A stretch of 64,000 bases of DNA from Mesorhizobium sp. (GCF_004962245.1 NZ_SUHQ01000023.1:7501-71500); one strand, 5' to 3'; numbered from the stretch's first letter, positions 37,386 to 46,863 are shown. Notes: generated by a model from the letters alone, not told the origin. Made by a program: numbers and translations.

Positions 37386-37904
37386 ATGACAGCGACCGTA
37401 AATGCCGACACTGGACGCCAGCGCACCCAGACGGCCTTGTTTCTGGCCATCGCCATGGCCGCAACCGTCGGCTCGGCATTGGCCTTCCAGCACCTCGGCG
37501 GCTACATCCCCTGCAAGCTCTGCTTCGAGCAACGCACCCCCTATTATGTTGGCGTCCCGCTGATGCTGCTGGCGGCGCTGTCGTCGGCGCTGCGCTGGCC
37601 GGCCTGGCTGACACGCGGCCTGCTGGCCGTCGGCGGCCTGCTGATGGTGTACGGCCTCTATCTCGGCGTCTATCACTCCGGCGTCGAATGGGCGTGGTGG
37701 ACGGGACCGACCGATTGTGCCGCGGCGGCGGGACCGGTGGACACCGGCGGCAAGGGCGTGCTCGACGCGCTCGACAAATTCGTGCCGCCCTCCTGCGACA
37801 AGGCGGCGCTGCGCATCCTCGGCCTGTCGCTGGCCGGCTGGAACGCCATCGCCAGCTTTATCCTGGCAGTCGTCGCCTTCCGCGGTGCGTTTGTGCGCGA
37901 TTGA
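37386..37904 (+). CDS. dsbB: Disulfide bond formation protein DsbB family
   Basis: 172 aa, four transmembrane helices. The periplasmic loops carry C43-KL-C46 after helix 1 (IPCKLCFEQR) and C111 and C137 in the second loop, the two cysteine pairs of DsbB. It re-oxidises DsbA and passes electrons to ubiquinone. Short N-terminal cytoplasmic part of 14 residues. Family symbol used by homology; no dsbA is in the window. Confidence 0.93.
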   Translation: MTATVNADTGRQRTQTALFLAIAMAATVGSALAFQHLGGYIPCKLCFEQRTPYYVGVPLMLLAALSSALRWPAWLTRGLLAVGGLLMVYGLYLGVYHSGVEWAWWTGPTDCAAAAGPVDTGGKGVLDALDKFVPPSCDKAALRILGLSLAGWNAIASFILAVVAFRGAFVRD

Positions 37905-37929
37905 GCGGCACAGCGCCGAGTTCGTCCAG

Positions 37930-38050
37930 AAATTCGTCAGGCCGGAGCGCATGACGTGGCTCTCGAGAACCGGAGCGGAGCGTACTAAAGTACGTGAGCA
38001 CCGGAAGCGCAGAAAGCTGCGTCAGGCGACCGGCATGGCGGATTTCTGCC
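37930..38050. repeat. Intergenic repeat, family C, copy 2
   Basis: TCGAGAACCGGAGCGGAGCG, TACTAAAGTACGTGAGCACC, GGAAGCGCAGAAAG; matches 16660-16741 with compensating changes in the small stem. It lies between the convergent dsbB and HNH genes. Confidence 0.75.
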
Positions 38051-38055
38051 GAACT

Positions 38056-38613
38056 CTATGGTTCGAGTTCGACATCCCAGTATAGATAATCCATCCAGCT
38101 TTCATGCAGGTGGTTGGGTGGGAACAGGCGGCCATTGTTGTGCAGATCATGCACCGTCGGCTGGTAAGGCTTCTGCAGCGGCCACATCTTGGCGTGCGCC
38201 GGCATCATGCCGCCCTTCCTCAGATTGCAGGGCGAGCAGGCGGCGACAACGTTCTCCCACGTCGTCGCGCCGCCGCGATGGCGGGGAATGACATGGTCGA
38301 AGGTCAGATCCTCCGGCGTGCCGCAATACTGGCACTGGAAACGGTCGCGCAGGAAGACGTTGAAGCGGGTGAAGGCCGGATGCCGCGAGGGCTTCACATA
38401 GGCCTTCAGGCTGACGACGCTCGGCAGTTTCATCGAGAAGGTCGGCGACGACACGGCGTGCTCGTATTCGGCGACGATATTCACCCGCTCGAGGAACACA
38501 GCCTTGATGGCATCCTGCCACGACCAGAGCGACAGGGGGTAATAGCTGAGCGGACGATAATCCGCATTCAGCACCAGCGCTGGAAGCCCATCCGGAGATA
38601 CGGCAACCGTCAC
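38056..38613 (-). CDS. HNH endonuclease family protein
   Basis: GTG start at 38613 with AGGAGG 8 nt upstream; 185 aa. An N-terminal PALVLNADYRPLSYYPLSLW domain is followed by an HNH centre: CQYCG, LTFDHVIPRHRGGATTWENVVAAC, CNLRKG, with two CxxC pairs holding zinc and the His-Asn-His metal site. This compact form is common and single-copy in alphaproteobacteria and is a likely DNA-repair or processing nuclease; the role is unproven. It is not next to phage or restriction genes. Confidence 0.92.
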   Translation of the reverse strand: MTVAVSPDGLPALVLNADYRPLSYYPLSLWSWQDAIKAVFLERVNIVAEYEHAVSSPTFSMKLPSVVSLKAYVKPSRHPAFTRFNVFLRDRFQCQYCGTPEDLTFDHVIPRHRGGATTWENVVAACSPCNLRKGGMMPAHAKMWPLQKPYQPTVHDLHNNGRLFPPNHLHESWMDYLYWDVELEP

Positions 38614-38742
38614 GTCATTGACCTCCTTGGTTCTAGAACCGATCGGCGCGGATACTGTAAGCCCGACATGACAGGGATGTGAAGCGGCTTGTCGATCAAA
38701 CGACGCGCCAAAAATGCATGATTTCAATGGTTTTTTGCGAAT

Positions 38743-39384
38743 TCAGGCCGGGGGCGCGGCGTCCCTGCCCTTCAATTCGCGATAATACGCCCAGAAAAGC
38801 CGCGATGCGACACCTCGCCATGGGCTCCATGATTCGGCGAGTTGGATCAGTATTTTCTCGGGCGGACGCGGGTCGATGCCGAGCGCGTGGCCGACCGCGC
38901 TCTGCAGGGCAACGTCGCGAGCCGGGAAGACATCGGGGTGGCCGGCGGCGAACAAAAGATAGACTTCCGCCGTCCACGGGCCGATGCCGGACACCTTGGT
39001 CATGGCCGTGATCGCCTCGGCGGCATCGAGCAGGCAGAGATGATCGAGGTCGAGCCCGTCGACCACCGCCTGGGCCACGGCGATCAGGCCGCGCTGCTTC
39101 GGTCGCGACAGTCCGGCCTCGCGAAAAATCGCCTCATCGGCGGCAAGGATGGCTTGCGGCGTCAGCGGATCGACGAGTTTTGTCAGCCGCCCGAAGATGG
39201 CGTCGGCGCTGGCGCGGGAAACCTGCTGCGAGACGATGATCGAGGCAAGGCTTCTGAACCCCGGCTCCGACAGCCTCAGCGGCACCTCGCCGGCCATGCC
39301 GCGCACCTTTGTGAGGCGCGGGTCGAGCAGGCAAAGCGCGTCGAGCCCTTGCGAGATGTCGTCGAGCGTGGCGATGCGTTGCAT
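38743..39384 (-). CDS. DNA-3-methyladenine glycosylase II (AlkA/HhH-GPD)
   Basis: 213 aa from the ATG at 39384. Helix-hairpin-helix with VSGIGPWTAEVYLLF (GIGPWTA 133-139), then PDVFPARDVALQ with the catalytic Asp157. It removes 3-methyladenine and other alkylated bases in base excision repair. Lacks the N-terminal AlkA extension, as in the MagI/Mag1-like short forms. Divergent from gluQ. Confidence 0.92.
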   Translation of the reverse strand: MQRIATLDDISQGLDALCLLDPRLTKVRGMAGEVPLRLSEPGFRSLASIIVSQQVSRASADAIFGRLTKLVDPLTPQAILAADEAIFREAGLSRPKQRGLIAVAQAVVDGLDLDHLCLLDAAEAITAMTKVSGIGPWTAEVYLLFAAGHPDVFPARDVALQSAVGHALGIDPRPPEKILIQLAESWSPWRGVASRLFWAYYRELKGRDAAPPA

Positions 39385-39515
39385 GTCTGCTAGTTCCCTG
39401 GACCGCGCAAAATCAGGTTCCACAGCGTCCCTTGTGCGTACCGATGGACGCGCGGCGCTGTAGGTGCAAAGTAGCAATTGGCGAAAGTTCTGCACAACCC
39501 GATTGCCGCCGAAGG

Positions 39516-40391
39516 ATGACACTCCTGACATTCCGCTTCGCGCCAAGCCCGAATGGCGAACTGCATCTCGGCCACGCCTATTCGGCGCTGCTCAATCAGA
39601 AATTGGCGACGGCGACGGGCGGGCGCCTGCTGCTGCGAATCGAGGATATCGACACGACGCGCTGCACGCCGGAATTCGAAGCCGGCATATTTCGCGATCT
39701 GAGATGGCTCGGGCTTGCCTGGGAAGAACCGGTGCGCCGCCAGTCCGAGCATTTCACGGACTATCGGGCAGTGCTCGATCGGCTGATCAGGGAAGACCTC
39801 GTCTACCCGGCCTTCATGAGCCGTGGCGAAATCCGCGCCTTCATTGCCGACAGCGAAAGGCGCGGGCGCGACTGGCCGCGCGACCCCGACGGCGTGCCGC
39901 TCTATCCCGCCGCCGACAAGGCGTTGCCGACCAGGGAACGCAAGCGACGGATTGCCGAGAATGCGCCATTCGCCTGGCGGCTGGACGTCGATGCAGCAAT
40001 GGCGCGCGTCAGCACGGAGCTGTCGTGGGTGGAATTTTCGGACGAGAGGCTTTCCGCGACGCACACCGTAGAAGCCCGCCCGCAGGACTGGGGCGACGTG
40101 ATCGTCGCGCGCCGCGATATCCCGACGAGCTATCATCTCGCCGTCGTCGTCGACGACGCGCTGCAAGACGTCAGCCACGTGGTGCGCGGCCAGGACCTCT
40201 ATTCCGCCACCAGCGTGCAGCGCCTGCTTCAGGCGGTGCTTGGCCTGCCACAACCAAGCTACTTCCACCATCGTCTCATCCTCGGCCCCGACGGACGAAA
40301 ACTGTCGAAGAGCGCCAGGGATACCGGCCTTGCCGCCTTGCGCGAGGCCGGCGCATCACCCGAAGACGTCCAGCGGCTGATTGGGTTCTAG
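39516..40391 (+). CDS. gluQ: Glutamyl-Q tRNA(Asp) synthetase
   Basis: 291 aa from the ATG at 39516. Class I synthetase core only: HLGH (17-20) and KLSKS near residue 263, with no anticodon-binding domain, the mark of GluQRS. It attaches glutamate to queuosine at the wobble position of tRNA-Asp. SD GAAGG sits directly before the ATG, unusually close, so a slightly different start (e.g. upstream codons in this frame) is possible. Confidence 0.92.
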   Translation: MTLLTFRFAPSPNGELHLGHAYSALLNQKLATATGGRLLLRIEDIDTTRCTPEFEAGIFRDLRWLGLAWEEPVRRQSEHFTDYRAVLDRLIREDLVYPAFMSRGEIRAFIADSERRGRDWPRDPDGVPLYPAADKALPTRERKRRIAENAPFAWRLDVDAAMARVSTELSWVEFSDERLSATHTVEARPQDWGDVIVARRDIPTSYHLAVVVDDALQDVSHVVRGQDLYSATSVQRLLQAVLGLPQPSYFHHRLILGPDGRKLSKSARDTGLAALREAGASPEDVQRLIGF

Positions 40392-40545
40392 ATCACGTTT
40401 GGTCTTGAACTCTCACTGATCCGGCGCGCCTCTTCAATTCGGATGAGCCTATGGATCAACCGTTTCGTTTTGCTTGCCAGGTTGAACCACATTACAGCAG
40501 GCGCGACAGTCGACCTTCACCGGATTCACGGGCAGCCTCCTGAAA

Positions 40546-41421
40546 ATGCACAGCGTCAAGCGGTTCATCCCCGCCTCCTTTGTCGTCCTGTGGGCGACCG
40601 GCTTCATTGGCGCTCGCTATGCCATGCCGTGGGCCGAGCCTTTCACCTTCCTGGCCGTGCGCTTCGTTCTGGCGGCCGTCCTCTTGACCGTCTTGATGAT
40701 GGCGCTTGGCTCCAAGCGGGCGACGCGCACGGAAGCGCTCCACGCGACCGGCGCCGGCATCCTGATGCATGGCGTCTATCTCGGCGGCGTGTTCTGGGCC
40801 ATCCACAGGGGCATGCCGGCCGGGCTTTCGGCGTTGATCGTCGGGCTGCAGCCGCTGATCACGGCGGTGATGGCCGGCAGGTTTCTCGGCGAGGCCATCC
40901 TGCCGCGCCATTGGGCCGGCCTCACTGTCGGACTTGCCGGCGTGGTCATCGTGCTTTGGCCGAAGCTCGGAGCGCTTGGCGGCGGCGTGACGGCCGAGAC
41001 GCTGATCGCCTCGCTTGTCTCGGTGCTTGGAATGAGCGCCGGCACGATCTGGCAGAAGCGCTTCGCCTCTGGCGGCGATCTCGTGGCGGCCACCATGTGG
41101 CAATATGTCGGCGGCGCGTCGCTGATGGTCCTGGCCTCGCTCGCCTTCGAGACGCGAACGGTCGTCGTCAACGGCGAGCTGATCTTTGCCATGGCATGGC
41201 TGGTGCTGGTGCTGTCGATCGGCGCCATCTTCCTCTTGATGGTGATGATCCGCGACGGCGAGATGTCGAAAGTCGCATCGCTGTTCTATCTGGTACCGGC
41301 CGTCACCGCGATCATCGCCTGGGTATTGTTCGGCGAACAGTTGAACCTGGTCCAGATCGTCGGCATGGCGATCGCGACGCTCGGCGTCGGGCTGGCAACC
41401 GCTCAGCCGACCAAAGCATGA
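40546..41421 (+). CDS. EamA/DMT-family transporter
   Basis: 291 aa, ten-helix DMT layout with two EamA halves. FVVLWATGFIGARYAMPWAEPFTFLAVRF begins the first half, GMPAGLSALIVGLQPLITAV marks its end, and MVMIRDGEMSKVASLFYLVPAVTAI..LFGEQL the second. Probably an exporter of amino acids or similar; no regulator adjacent. Unrelated in close sequence to the EamA at 19134. Its stop overlaps a family A repeat. Confidence 0.9.
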   Translation: MHSVKRFIPASFVVLWATGFIGARYAMPWAEPFTFLAVRFVLAAVLLTVLMMALGSKRATRTEALHATGAGILMHGVYLGGVFWAIHRGMPAGLSALIVGLQPLITAVMAGRFLGEAILPRHWAGLTVGLAGVVIVLWPKLGALGGGVTAETLIASLVSVLGMSAGTIWQKRFASGGDLVAATMWQYVGGASLMVLASLAFETRTVVVNGELIFAMAWLVLVLSIGAIFLLMVMIRDGEMSKVASLFYLVPAVTAIIAWVLFGEQLNLVQIVGMAIATLGVGLATAQPTKA

Positions 41422-41465
41422 TCCCTAAAAGTGGGAACCGGTTTTCGGAAAAGATCATGCTCAAC
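41417..41465. repeat. RIME-like repeat, family A, shortened copy
   Basis: GCATGATCC joined to AAAAGTGGGAACCGGTTTTC and GGAAAAGATCATGCTC. Lacks the CGAACC(G/A)AAGGTCCGCGT segment of the full copies. It overlaps the EamA stop codon and ends just short of the YihY stop. Confidence 0.85.
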
Positions 41466-41470
41466 AGGAA

Positions 41471-42379
41471 TCAGCCAACTCGGGCGCGTGCCTCCAGATA
41501 GCGGCTGATGGCGGCGTTGAGCTCGCCGCCGAGGATGAAGATCGCCGAGACGATGTAGAGGAAGACGACCGCGACCATGATCGAGGCAAGGCCGGCATAG
41601 GTCGTCACATAGGACGAGAAACGGTCGAGATAGGCGGCGAAGATGGTCGACCCGATGAGCCAGGCAATCAGCGTGAAGATGATGCCAGGTATGATCGAGA
41701 CGAAACGGCGCTTGCCCGCCGGCAGCCAGAAATGCACCGCGAACAGCCCACCGACGATGACGGCGGAGGCGATGATGTAACGCCACAGCGTGATCGTGCC
41801 CATATAGGGTTCTATCCATTCGAAATTGGCTTCGGCCAGCCGGCCCAGCAATGGCGCGAAGACCAGCAGCACGCTGATCGCCAGGAAGCCTGCGGTGGCG
41901 ATCAGCACGAAAGCGATGCTCTGCACCCGGCGGTAGATGATGCCCCGCGTTTCGGAAACGCGGTAGGCGCGGTTGAGTGAGGTGCGCAGCGCCTCGATGC
42001 CGTTTGAGGCGAAAAAAGCGGCGAGCAGCACGCCATAGGTCAAGAGGTCGGTGCGCTGGACGGTGAGCACATTGAGCACTTCGCGCGCGATCGGCTTGGC
42101 GATCTGCTCGGGCCAGGTGTCGAAGACGAGATGCACGGCCGTGTCCGCAAAAGCCTGTGCGCCGAGGAAGCTGGCCAGTGTCGTGGCAAAAATCAGAAAG
42201 GGGAAAAGTGCCATCAGCGCTGTGATCGCCAGATGACTGGCCATCGCCCAGCCATCGTCCGCGTTGAAATGGCCGAGCGCATCATAGAGCACGCGTTTGA
42301 CGGCTACGATCGTCCGCAACAAGAACCGCGTTCCCTTCGATTGTCTCGACGCCGCGAATATGGGAAGGGATTGCGGCAA
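41471..42379 (-). CDS. YihY/UPF0761 (BrkB-like) membrane protein
   Basis: Up to 302 aa if TTG 42379 is used; another TTG at 42319 after AGGGA is equally likely, as there is no ATG before MASHLA. Six hydrophobic segments; the family core is ASHLAITALMALFPFLIFATTLASFLG, FFASNGIEALRTSLNRAYRV and the final AGLASIMVAVVFLYIVSAIFILGGELNA. Once mis-assigned as RNase BN; real role unknown. Starts next to the divergent SDR gene with no gap. Confidence 0.9.
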   Translation of the reverse strand: MPQSLPIFAASRQSKGTRFLLRTIVAVKRVLYDALGHFNADDGWAMASHLAITALMALFPFLIFATTLASFLGAQAFADTAVHLVFDTWPEQIAKPIAREVLNVLTVQRTDLLTYGVLLAAFFASNGIEALRTSLNRAYRVSETRGIIYRRVQSIAFVLIATAGFLAISVLLVFAPLLGRLAEANFEWIEPYMGTITLWRYIIASAVIVGGLFAVHFWLPAGKRRFVSIIPGIIFTLIAWLIGSTIFAAYLDRFSSYVTTYAGLASIMVAVVFLYIVSAIFILGGELNAAISRYLEARARVG

Positions 42380-43246
42380 ATGACAAGCCTAAGTCAAACC
42401 GCTTCTGCTCCGCCGAAGGAATTGCGCACCATCATTGTCACCGGTGCCTCCTCCGGGATAGGCGCCTATTGTGCCCGGGCGCTGAAGGCGGAAGGCTGGC
42501 GGGTGTTCGCGACGGCGCGCCAGCCCGCGGATATCGCTGCCCTCGAAGCCGATGGCATCGAGGCCTTCTATCTGGACTACCGCGAGGCCGGTTCCATCGA
42601 GACGCTGGTGGCGTCGGTGCTGGAGCGGACGGGCGGACGGCTCGATGCCCTGTTCAACAACGGCGCCTACGCACAGCCCGGCGCCGTCGAGGACCTGCCG
42701 GTCGCAGCACTCAGGGAGCAGTTCGAGGCGAATGTCTTCGGCTGGCATGACCTCACCCGCCGTATCGTGCCGGTGATGCGCCGTCAGGGCCATGGCCGTC
42801 TCGTCCATTGCTCGTCGATCCTCGGCCTGGCGCCGCTGCGCTTTCGCGGCGCCTATTCGGCGTCGAAGCACGCTATCGAAGGGCTGATGCTGTGCATGCA
42901 TCAGGAACTCGAAGGCAGCAGCATCCATGTCTCGCTGATCGAGCCGGGGCCGGTGAGATCGAAGATCGCCAGCAACGGTCTTGCGTGGTTCCTGAAGAAC
43001 ATCGACCATGAGAAGTCCGTCCATCGCCTCGCCTACGAAGCGCAGCTGGAACGGCTTCGGGCCGGCGGCAGCACGTCACGGCTGAAGCCCGGGCCGGAGG
43101 TGGTTCATGCGGCCTTGCGCCATGCGCTTCTGTCGCGGCGCCCGCGCCCGCATTATGTGGTAACCGTGCCGGCCAGGATCGGCGTGATCCTCAAACGGAT
43201 CCTGCCGGCATCGATGCTCTACCGCCTGCTTGCCAAACGCGCCTGA
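42380..43246 (+). CDS. Short-chain dehydrogenase/reductase (classical SDR)
   Basis: 288 aa from the ATG at 42380. NAD(P) motif TGASSGIG (21-28), NNGA (93-96), catalytic Ser146, Tyr159, Lys163 (YSASK). C-terminal extension (QLERLRAGGSTSRLKPGPEVV..RRPRPHYVVTVPARIG) resembles the retinol-dehydrogenase-like SDR subgroup. Substrate unknown. Start abuts that of YihY on the other strand, so the promoter must lie inside the YihY coding sequence. Confidence 0.9.
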   Translation: MTSLSQTASAPPKELRTIIVTGASSGIGAYCARALKAEGWRVFATARQPADIAALEADGIEAFYLDYREAGSIETLVASVLERTGGRLDALFNNGAYAQPGAVEDLPVAALREQFEANVFGWHDLTRRIVPVMRRQGHGRLVHCSSILGLAPLRFRGAYSASKHAIEGLMLCMHQELEGSSIHVSLIEPGPVRSKIASNGLAWFLKNIDHEKSVHRLAYEAQLERLRAGGSTSRLKPGPEVVHAALRHALLSRRPRPHYVVTVPARIGVILKRILPASMLYRLLAKRA

Positions 43247-43271
43247 ACGCAATCGAACCTGGAAACACACC

Positions 43272-43463
43272 ATGGCAACCGTCTTCAACGTCCTCGCTGT
43301 CCTCGTCATGGTCGCCGTGGTGATCGTGCTGATCCGCGGCCTCATCAACATGATGCGCGGTGGCTCCGGCATAACCTCCAACAAGTTGATGCAGACGCGC
43401 GTGCTGCTGCAGTTCGTGGCATTGGTGCTGATCCTGCTGGCGGTGTATGTCACCCGCAAGTGA
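43272..43463 (+). CDS. HIG1-domain small membrane protein (twin transmembrane helix)
   Basis: 63 aa from the ATG at 43272. Two helices (VFNVLAVLVMVAVVIVLIRGL and LLQFVALVLILLAVYV) joined by MMRGGSGITSNKLMQTRV, which is the HIG1 signature loop. Mitochondrial HIG1 proteins (Rcf1/HIGD) stabilise respiratory supercomplexes; a similar role in the alphaproteobacterial inner membrane is plausible. Followed by the adenosyltransferase gene after 28 bp. Confidence 0.85.
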   Translation: MATVFNVLAVLVMVAVVIVLIRGLINMMRGGSGITSNKLMQTRVLLQFVALVLILLAVYVTRK

Positions 43464-43491
43464 CGAGAGTGGCGATTTCGGGAGGCAGAGC

Positions 43492-44073
43492 GTGGTCAAG
43501 CTCAACAAGATCTACACCCGCACCGGCGACGATGGTACCACCGGCCTTGGCACCGGCGAACGACGGCTGAAATCCGATCTGCGCATCGATGCCTATGGCA
43601 CGGTTGACGAAGCCAATGCCTGCATCGGCATGGCCCGCGTCCACACAGCGGCAACACATCCGGCGATCGACGCGATGCTTGGCCGGATCCAGAACGATCT
43701 TTTCGACCTCGGCGCCGATCTGGCCGTGCCGGACGACGGCAAGCCGCTCGGCTATGAGCCGCTGCGCATCACAGCTGTGCAGACCGACCGCGTCGAAAAG
43801 GACATCGACCTGCTCAACAAGGATTTGCAGCCGCTCAAATCCTTCGTGCTCAACGGCGGCACGCCGGCGGCCGCCGCCCTGCACCTCGCCCGCACGGTGG
43901 CACGGCGGGCCGAGCGCGTCATGGTGGCGCTGGCGCAAGACCCAAACGAGCACATCAACCGCGATGCGATAAGATACATCAACCGCGTATCGGACTTTCT
44001 GTTCGTCGCCGCACGCGCCGTCAATGACAATGGAAACGCCGACGTGCTATGGGTTCCCGGCAAGAACCGCTGA
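43492..44073 (+). CDS. Cob(I)yrinic acid a,c-diamide / cob(I)alamin adenosyltransferase, PduO type
   Basis: GTG start at 43492 with GGGAGG 6 nt upstream; 193 aa. KIYTRTGDDGTTGLGTGERR is the N-terminal ATP-binding signature of PduO/ATR; DAYGTVDEANACIG and FVLNGGTPAAAALHLARTVARRAER complete the family pattern. Converts cob(I)alamin to adenosylcobalamin. No cobalamin riboswitch was recognised before it; it appears to be expressed with the HIG1 gene. Confidence 0.94.
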   Translation: MVKLNKIYTRTGDDGTTGLGTGERRLKSDLRIDAYGTVDEANACIGMARVHTAATHPAIDAMLGRIQNDLFDLGADLAVPDDGKPLGYEPLRITAVQTDRVEKDIDLLNKDLQPLKSFVLNGGTPAAAALHLARTVARRAERVMVALAQDPNEHINRDAIRYINRVSDFLFVAARAVNDNGNADVLWVPGKNR

Positions 44074-44098
44074 ATCTGCCGAGGCGGGAGGGGGTCTG

Positions 44099-44902
44099 AT
44101 GTTCATCCCGCTTTACGACACCAACCGGCTGCGCCACATCAAGCAGCAATATGTGACGATCGGCCTGATCGCGTTCAACACGCTCATCTACTTCGCCACC
44201 GCGCTTGGCGGCGAGCAGTTCTCCAACGCCGCTGTGCTGGGCCTCGGCTTCATCCCGTCGGTCGTCCACGACAGCGTGGAACTGGCTCCGCAGTTTGTCG
44301 TGATCCCGGAGAGCCTGAGCTACATCACCTATTCCTTCCTGCATGCGGATATCTTCCATCTCGGCGGCAACATGCTGTTCCTCTGGGTGTTCGGCGACAA
44401 TGTCGAGGACGCGCTCGGCCATATCCGCTTTCTCGTCTTCTACCTGCTTTGCGCCGTCGCCGGTGCCTTCTTCCAGGGTCTGGTCGCGTGGGATTCGCAG
44501 GTTCCGCTGATCGGCGCCTCGGGCGCCATCGCCGGTGTGGTCGCCGCCTATCTGATCCTCTATCCCAGGGTAAAGGTATGGGTGCTGGCCTTTGCCCGCA
44601 TTCCGCTGCGCATCCCCGCCTTCATCCCGCTCATCCTGTGGATCCTGTTCCAGGTCGTGATGTTCGCCGCAGGTGGCGAGGATCAGGTTTCCTGGGCCTG
44701 CCATGTCGGCGGCATCATCGCCGGCGCCGTGCTGGTGCTCATCTTGCGCAACCGCGGCGTACCGCTGCTTGCCGGCGCTGACGAGGAGCCCACGGTGGCA
44801 GCCGGCCAGACGCCGGTTCCTGCCGGCCCGGTTGCGAGCAGTGAAGCACCGGCGCAGCCGGCACCACGCTGGGGACGGGGAAGCGCGTCCAGTTCGGACT
44901 GA
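44099..44902 (+). CDS. Rhomboid family intramembrane serine protease
   Basis: 267 aa from the ATG at 44099, with GGGAGGGGG 4 nt before it. Six helices; active-site GASGAIAG with Ser141, and His202 in WACHVGG; HADIFHLGGNMLFLWVFGDNVED is the second conserved segment. It cleaves membrane proteins within the lipid bilayer. A Pro/Ala/Glu-rich C-terminal tail of 45 residues is low complexity. Confidence 0.93.
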   Translation: MFIPLYDTNRLRHIKQQYVTIGLIAFNTLIYFATALGGEQFSNAAVLGLGFIPSVVHDSVELAPQFVVIPESLSYITYSFLHADIFHLGGNMLFLWVFGDNVEDALGHIRFLVFYLLCAVAGAFFQGLVAWDSQVPLIGASGAIAGVVAAYLILYPRVKVWVLAFARIPLRIPAFIPLILWILFQVVMFAAGGEDQVSWACHVGGIIAGAVLVLILRNRGVPLLAGADEEPTVAAGQTPVPAGPVASSEAPAQPAPRWGRGSASSSD

Positions 44903-45096
44903 ACCGATTTGAGTGCTTTACGGATATTGACGAGCAAGGTTACCGCAACTACGGAAGCTTTCCACCACATTGGGCGGTCGGAGACTAGAATTCCGTCCGG
45001 AATGTCGGCTTTCGACAATTCTGAAGAGGCGCACACTGCTATAGCGCGCCCAATTATCTTGAAAGAGGTGGCTTTCGTGAAAGAGGTGACAGGCAA

Positions 45097-45846
45097 ATGA
45101 AGATCCTTGTGCCCGTGAAGCGGGTGGTCGATGCGAACGTCAAGGTTCGTGTGAAGGCTGACGGTTCGGCGGTGGAACTCGCCAACGTCAAGATGGCGAT
45201 GAACCCGTTCGACGAGATCGCGGTCGAAGAAGCGATCCGGTTGAAGGAGGCCGGCAAGGCCGAAGAGATCATCGTTGTTTCGATCGGGCCGCAGCAGGCG
45301 CAGGAGACGCTGCGCACGGCGCTTGCCATGGGCGCCGACCGCGCCATCCTGGTCAAGACCGACGAGCAGACCGAGCCGCTCGGCGTCGCCAAGGTGCTGA
45401 AGGGCGTCGTCGAGGCTGAGAAGCCCGGCCTCGTCATCCTCGGCAAGCAGGCGATCGACGACGATTCCAACCAGACCGGCCAGATGCTGGCCGCACTTCT
45501 GGGCTGGGCGCAGGGCACCTTCGCCTCCAAGGTGGTTATCGACGGCGACAAGGCCAAGGTGACGCGCGAGGTCGATGGCGGTCTGCAGACGGTGGAATTG
45601 ACGATGCCGGCGATCGTGACCGCCGATCTTCGCCTCAACCAGCCGCGCTATGCATCTCTGCCCAACATCATGAAGGCCAAGAAGAAGCCGCTCGACGAAA
45701 AGAGCCCTGCAGACTACGGCGCCGACGTCAAGCCGCGGCTGAAGGTGATCAAGACCGAAGAGCCGAGCGGCCGCAAGGCAGGCGTCAAGGTCACGAGCGT
45801 CGCCGAACTGGTCGACAAGCTCAAGAACGAAGCCGGCGTGTTGTAA
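45097..45846 (+). CDS. etfB: Electron transfer flavoprotein, beta subunit
   Basis: 249 aa; [23 protein letters not shown] start, [30 protein letters not shown] (AMP site region) and the C-terminal arm that wraps the alpha subunit. With etfA it carries electrons from acyl-CoA and related dehydrogenases to the ETF-quinone oxidoreductase. 24 bp before etfA; same operon. The 194-bp gap upstream likely holds the promoter. Confidence 0.97.
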   Translation: MKILVPVKRVVDANVKVRVKADGSAVELANVKMAMNPFDEIAVEEAIRLKEAGKAEEIIVVSIGPQQAQETLRTALAMGADRAILVKTDEQTEPLGVAKVLKGVVEAEKPGLVILGKQAIDDDSNQTGQMLAALLGWAQGTFASKVVIDGDKAKVTREVDGGLQTVELTMPAIVTADLRLNQPRYASLPNIMKAKKKPLDEKSPADYGADVKPRLKVIKTEEPSGRKAGVKVTSVAELVDKLKNEAGVL

Positions 45847-45869
45847 GCGATCGGGAAAGGAACAAGAAA

Positions 45870-46799
45870 ATGGCTATTCTTCTGATTGCTGAACACGACA
45901 ACGCCACCCTTTCCGACCAGACCGCCAAGGCGCTTTCGGCTGCCCTGCAGATCGGCTCGGACGTGCATGTGCTGGTTGCCGGCAAGGGCGCCAAGCCGGC
46001 TGCGGATGCCGCCGCCAAGCTCAAGGGCGTAAGCAAGGTGCTGCTCGCCGACGCCGACGAACTCACCGAGCGTCTCGCCGAACCGATGGCCGCGCTCGTC
46101 GTGTCATTGGCCGGCGCCTATGACACCATCATCGCGCCGGCGACCTCGTCGGGCAAGAACGTCGCGCCACGCGTGGCGGCCCTGCTCGATGTGGCGCAGG
46201 TGTCCGAAATCATCGAGGTGGTCTCGCCTGACACGTTCAAGCGGCCGATCTATGCCGGCAACGCCATCCAGACGGTGCAGTCAACCGACGCCAAGAAGGT
46301 GATCACGGTCCGCACCGCCTCCTTCCAGGCAGGCCCCGAGGGTGGTTCGGCCACGGTCGAAACCATCAAGGCGGCTGCCAATCCCGGCCTGTCCTCCTTC
46401 GTCGAGAACAAGCTCTCGGAGACCGATCGGCCGGAACTGACGTCGGCCAAGATCATCATCTCGGGCGGCCGCGCGCTGGGCTCCTCGGAGAAATTCCAGG
46501 AGGTTATCCTGCCGGTCGCCGACAAGCTTGGTGCCGCGGTCGGCGCATCGCGCGCCGCGGTCGATGCCGGCTATGCGCCGAACGACTGGCAGGTCGGCCA
46601 GACCGGCAAGGTCGTCGCGCCCGATCTCTACATCGCCGTCGGTATCTCCGGCGCCATCCAGCACCTTGCCGGCATGAAGGATTCGAAGGTCATCGTCGCC
46701 ATCAACAAGGACGAGGAAGCACCGATCTTCCAGGTCGCCGACTACGGCCTCGTCGGCGATCTGTTCGTCATCCTGCCGGAACTGCAAAAGGCGCTTTGA
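45870..46799 (+). CDS. etfA: Electron transfer flavoprotein, alpha subunit
   Basis: 309 aa; the FAD-binding C-terminal domain shows [12 protein letters not shown] and [23 protein letters not shown]. Partner of etfB. Terminated by the hairpin at 46829, although hbd follows on the same strand and may be partly read through; the product of hbd uses the same fatty-acid/hydroxybutyrate pathway. Confidence 0.97.
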   Translation: MAILLIAEHDNATLSDQTAKALSAALQIGSDVHVLVAGKGAKPAADAAAKLKGVSKVLLADADELTERLAEPMAALVVSLAGAYDTIIAPATSSGKNVAPRVAALLDVAQVSEIIEVVSPDTFKRPIYAGNAIQTVQSTDAKKVITVRTASFQAGPEGGSATVETIKAAANPGLSSFVENKLSETDRPELTSAKIIISGGRALGSSEKFQEVILPVADKLGAAVGASRAAVDAGYAPNDWQVGQTGKVVAPDLYIAVGISGAIQHLAGMKDSKVIVAINKDEEAPIFQVADYGLVGDLFVILPELQKAL

Positions 46800-46828
46800 C
46801 GCTTTCCGCTGAAGCGTATTAAATTGTG

Positions 46829-46863
46829 AAGGGTGGGGTAGACGAAGTCGCCCCGCCCTTTTA
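46829..46863 (+). terminator. Rho-independent terminator after etfA
   Basis: GAAGGGTGGGG, loop, CCCCGCCCTTTTAG: an 8-bp GC-rich stem (one G-T pair) flanked by A and T residues, starting 30 bp after the etfA stop and before the hbd leader. Confidence 0.75.

Noticed and set aside
43464-43491. Cobalamin riboswitch before the adenosyltransferase gene
   Set aside because: Only 28 bp separate it from the HIG1 gene and no B12-box sequence was seen upstream.
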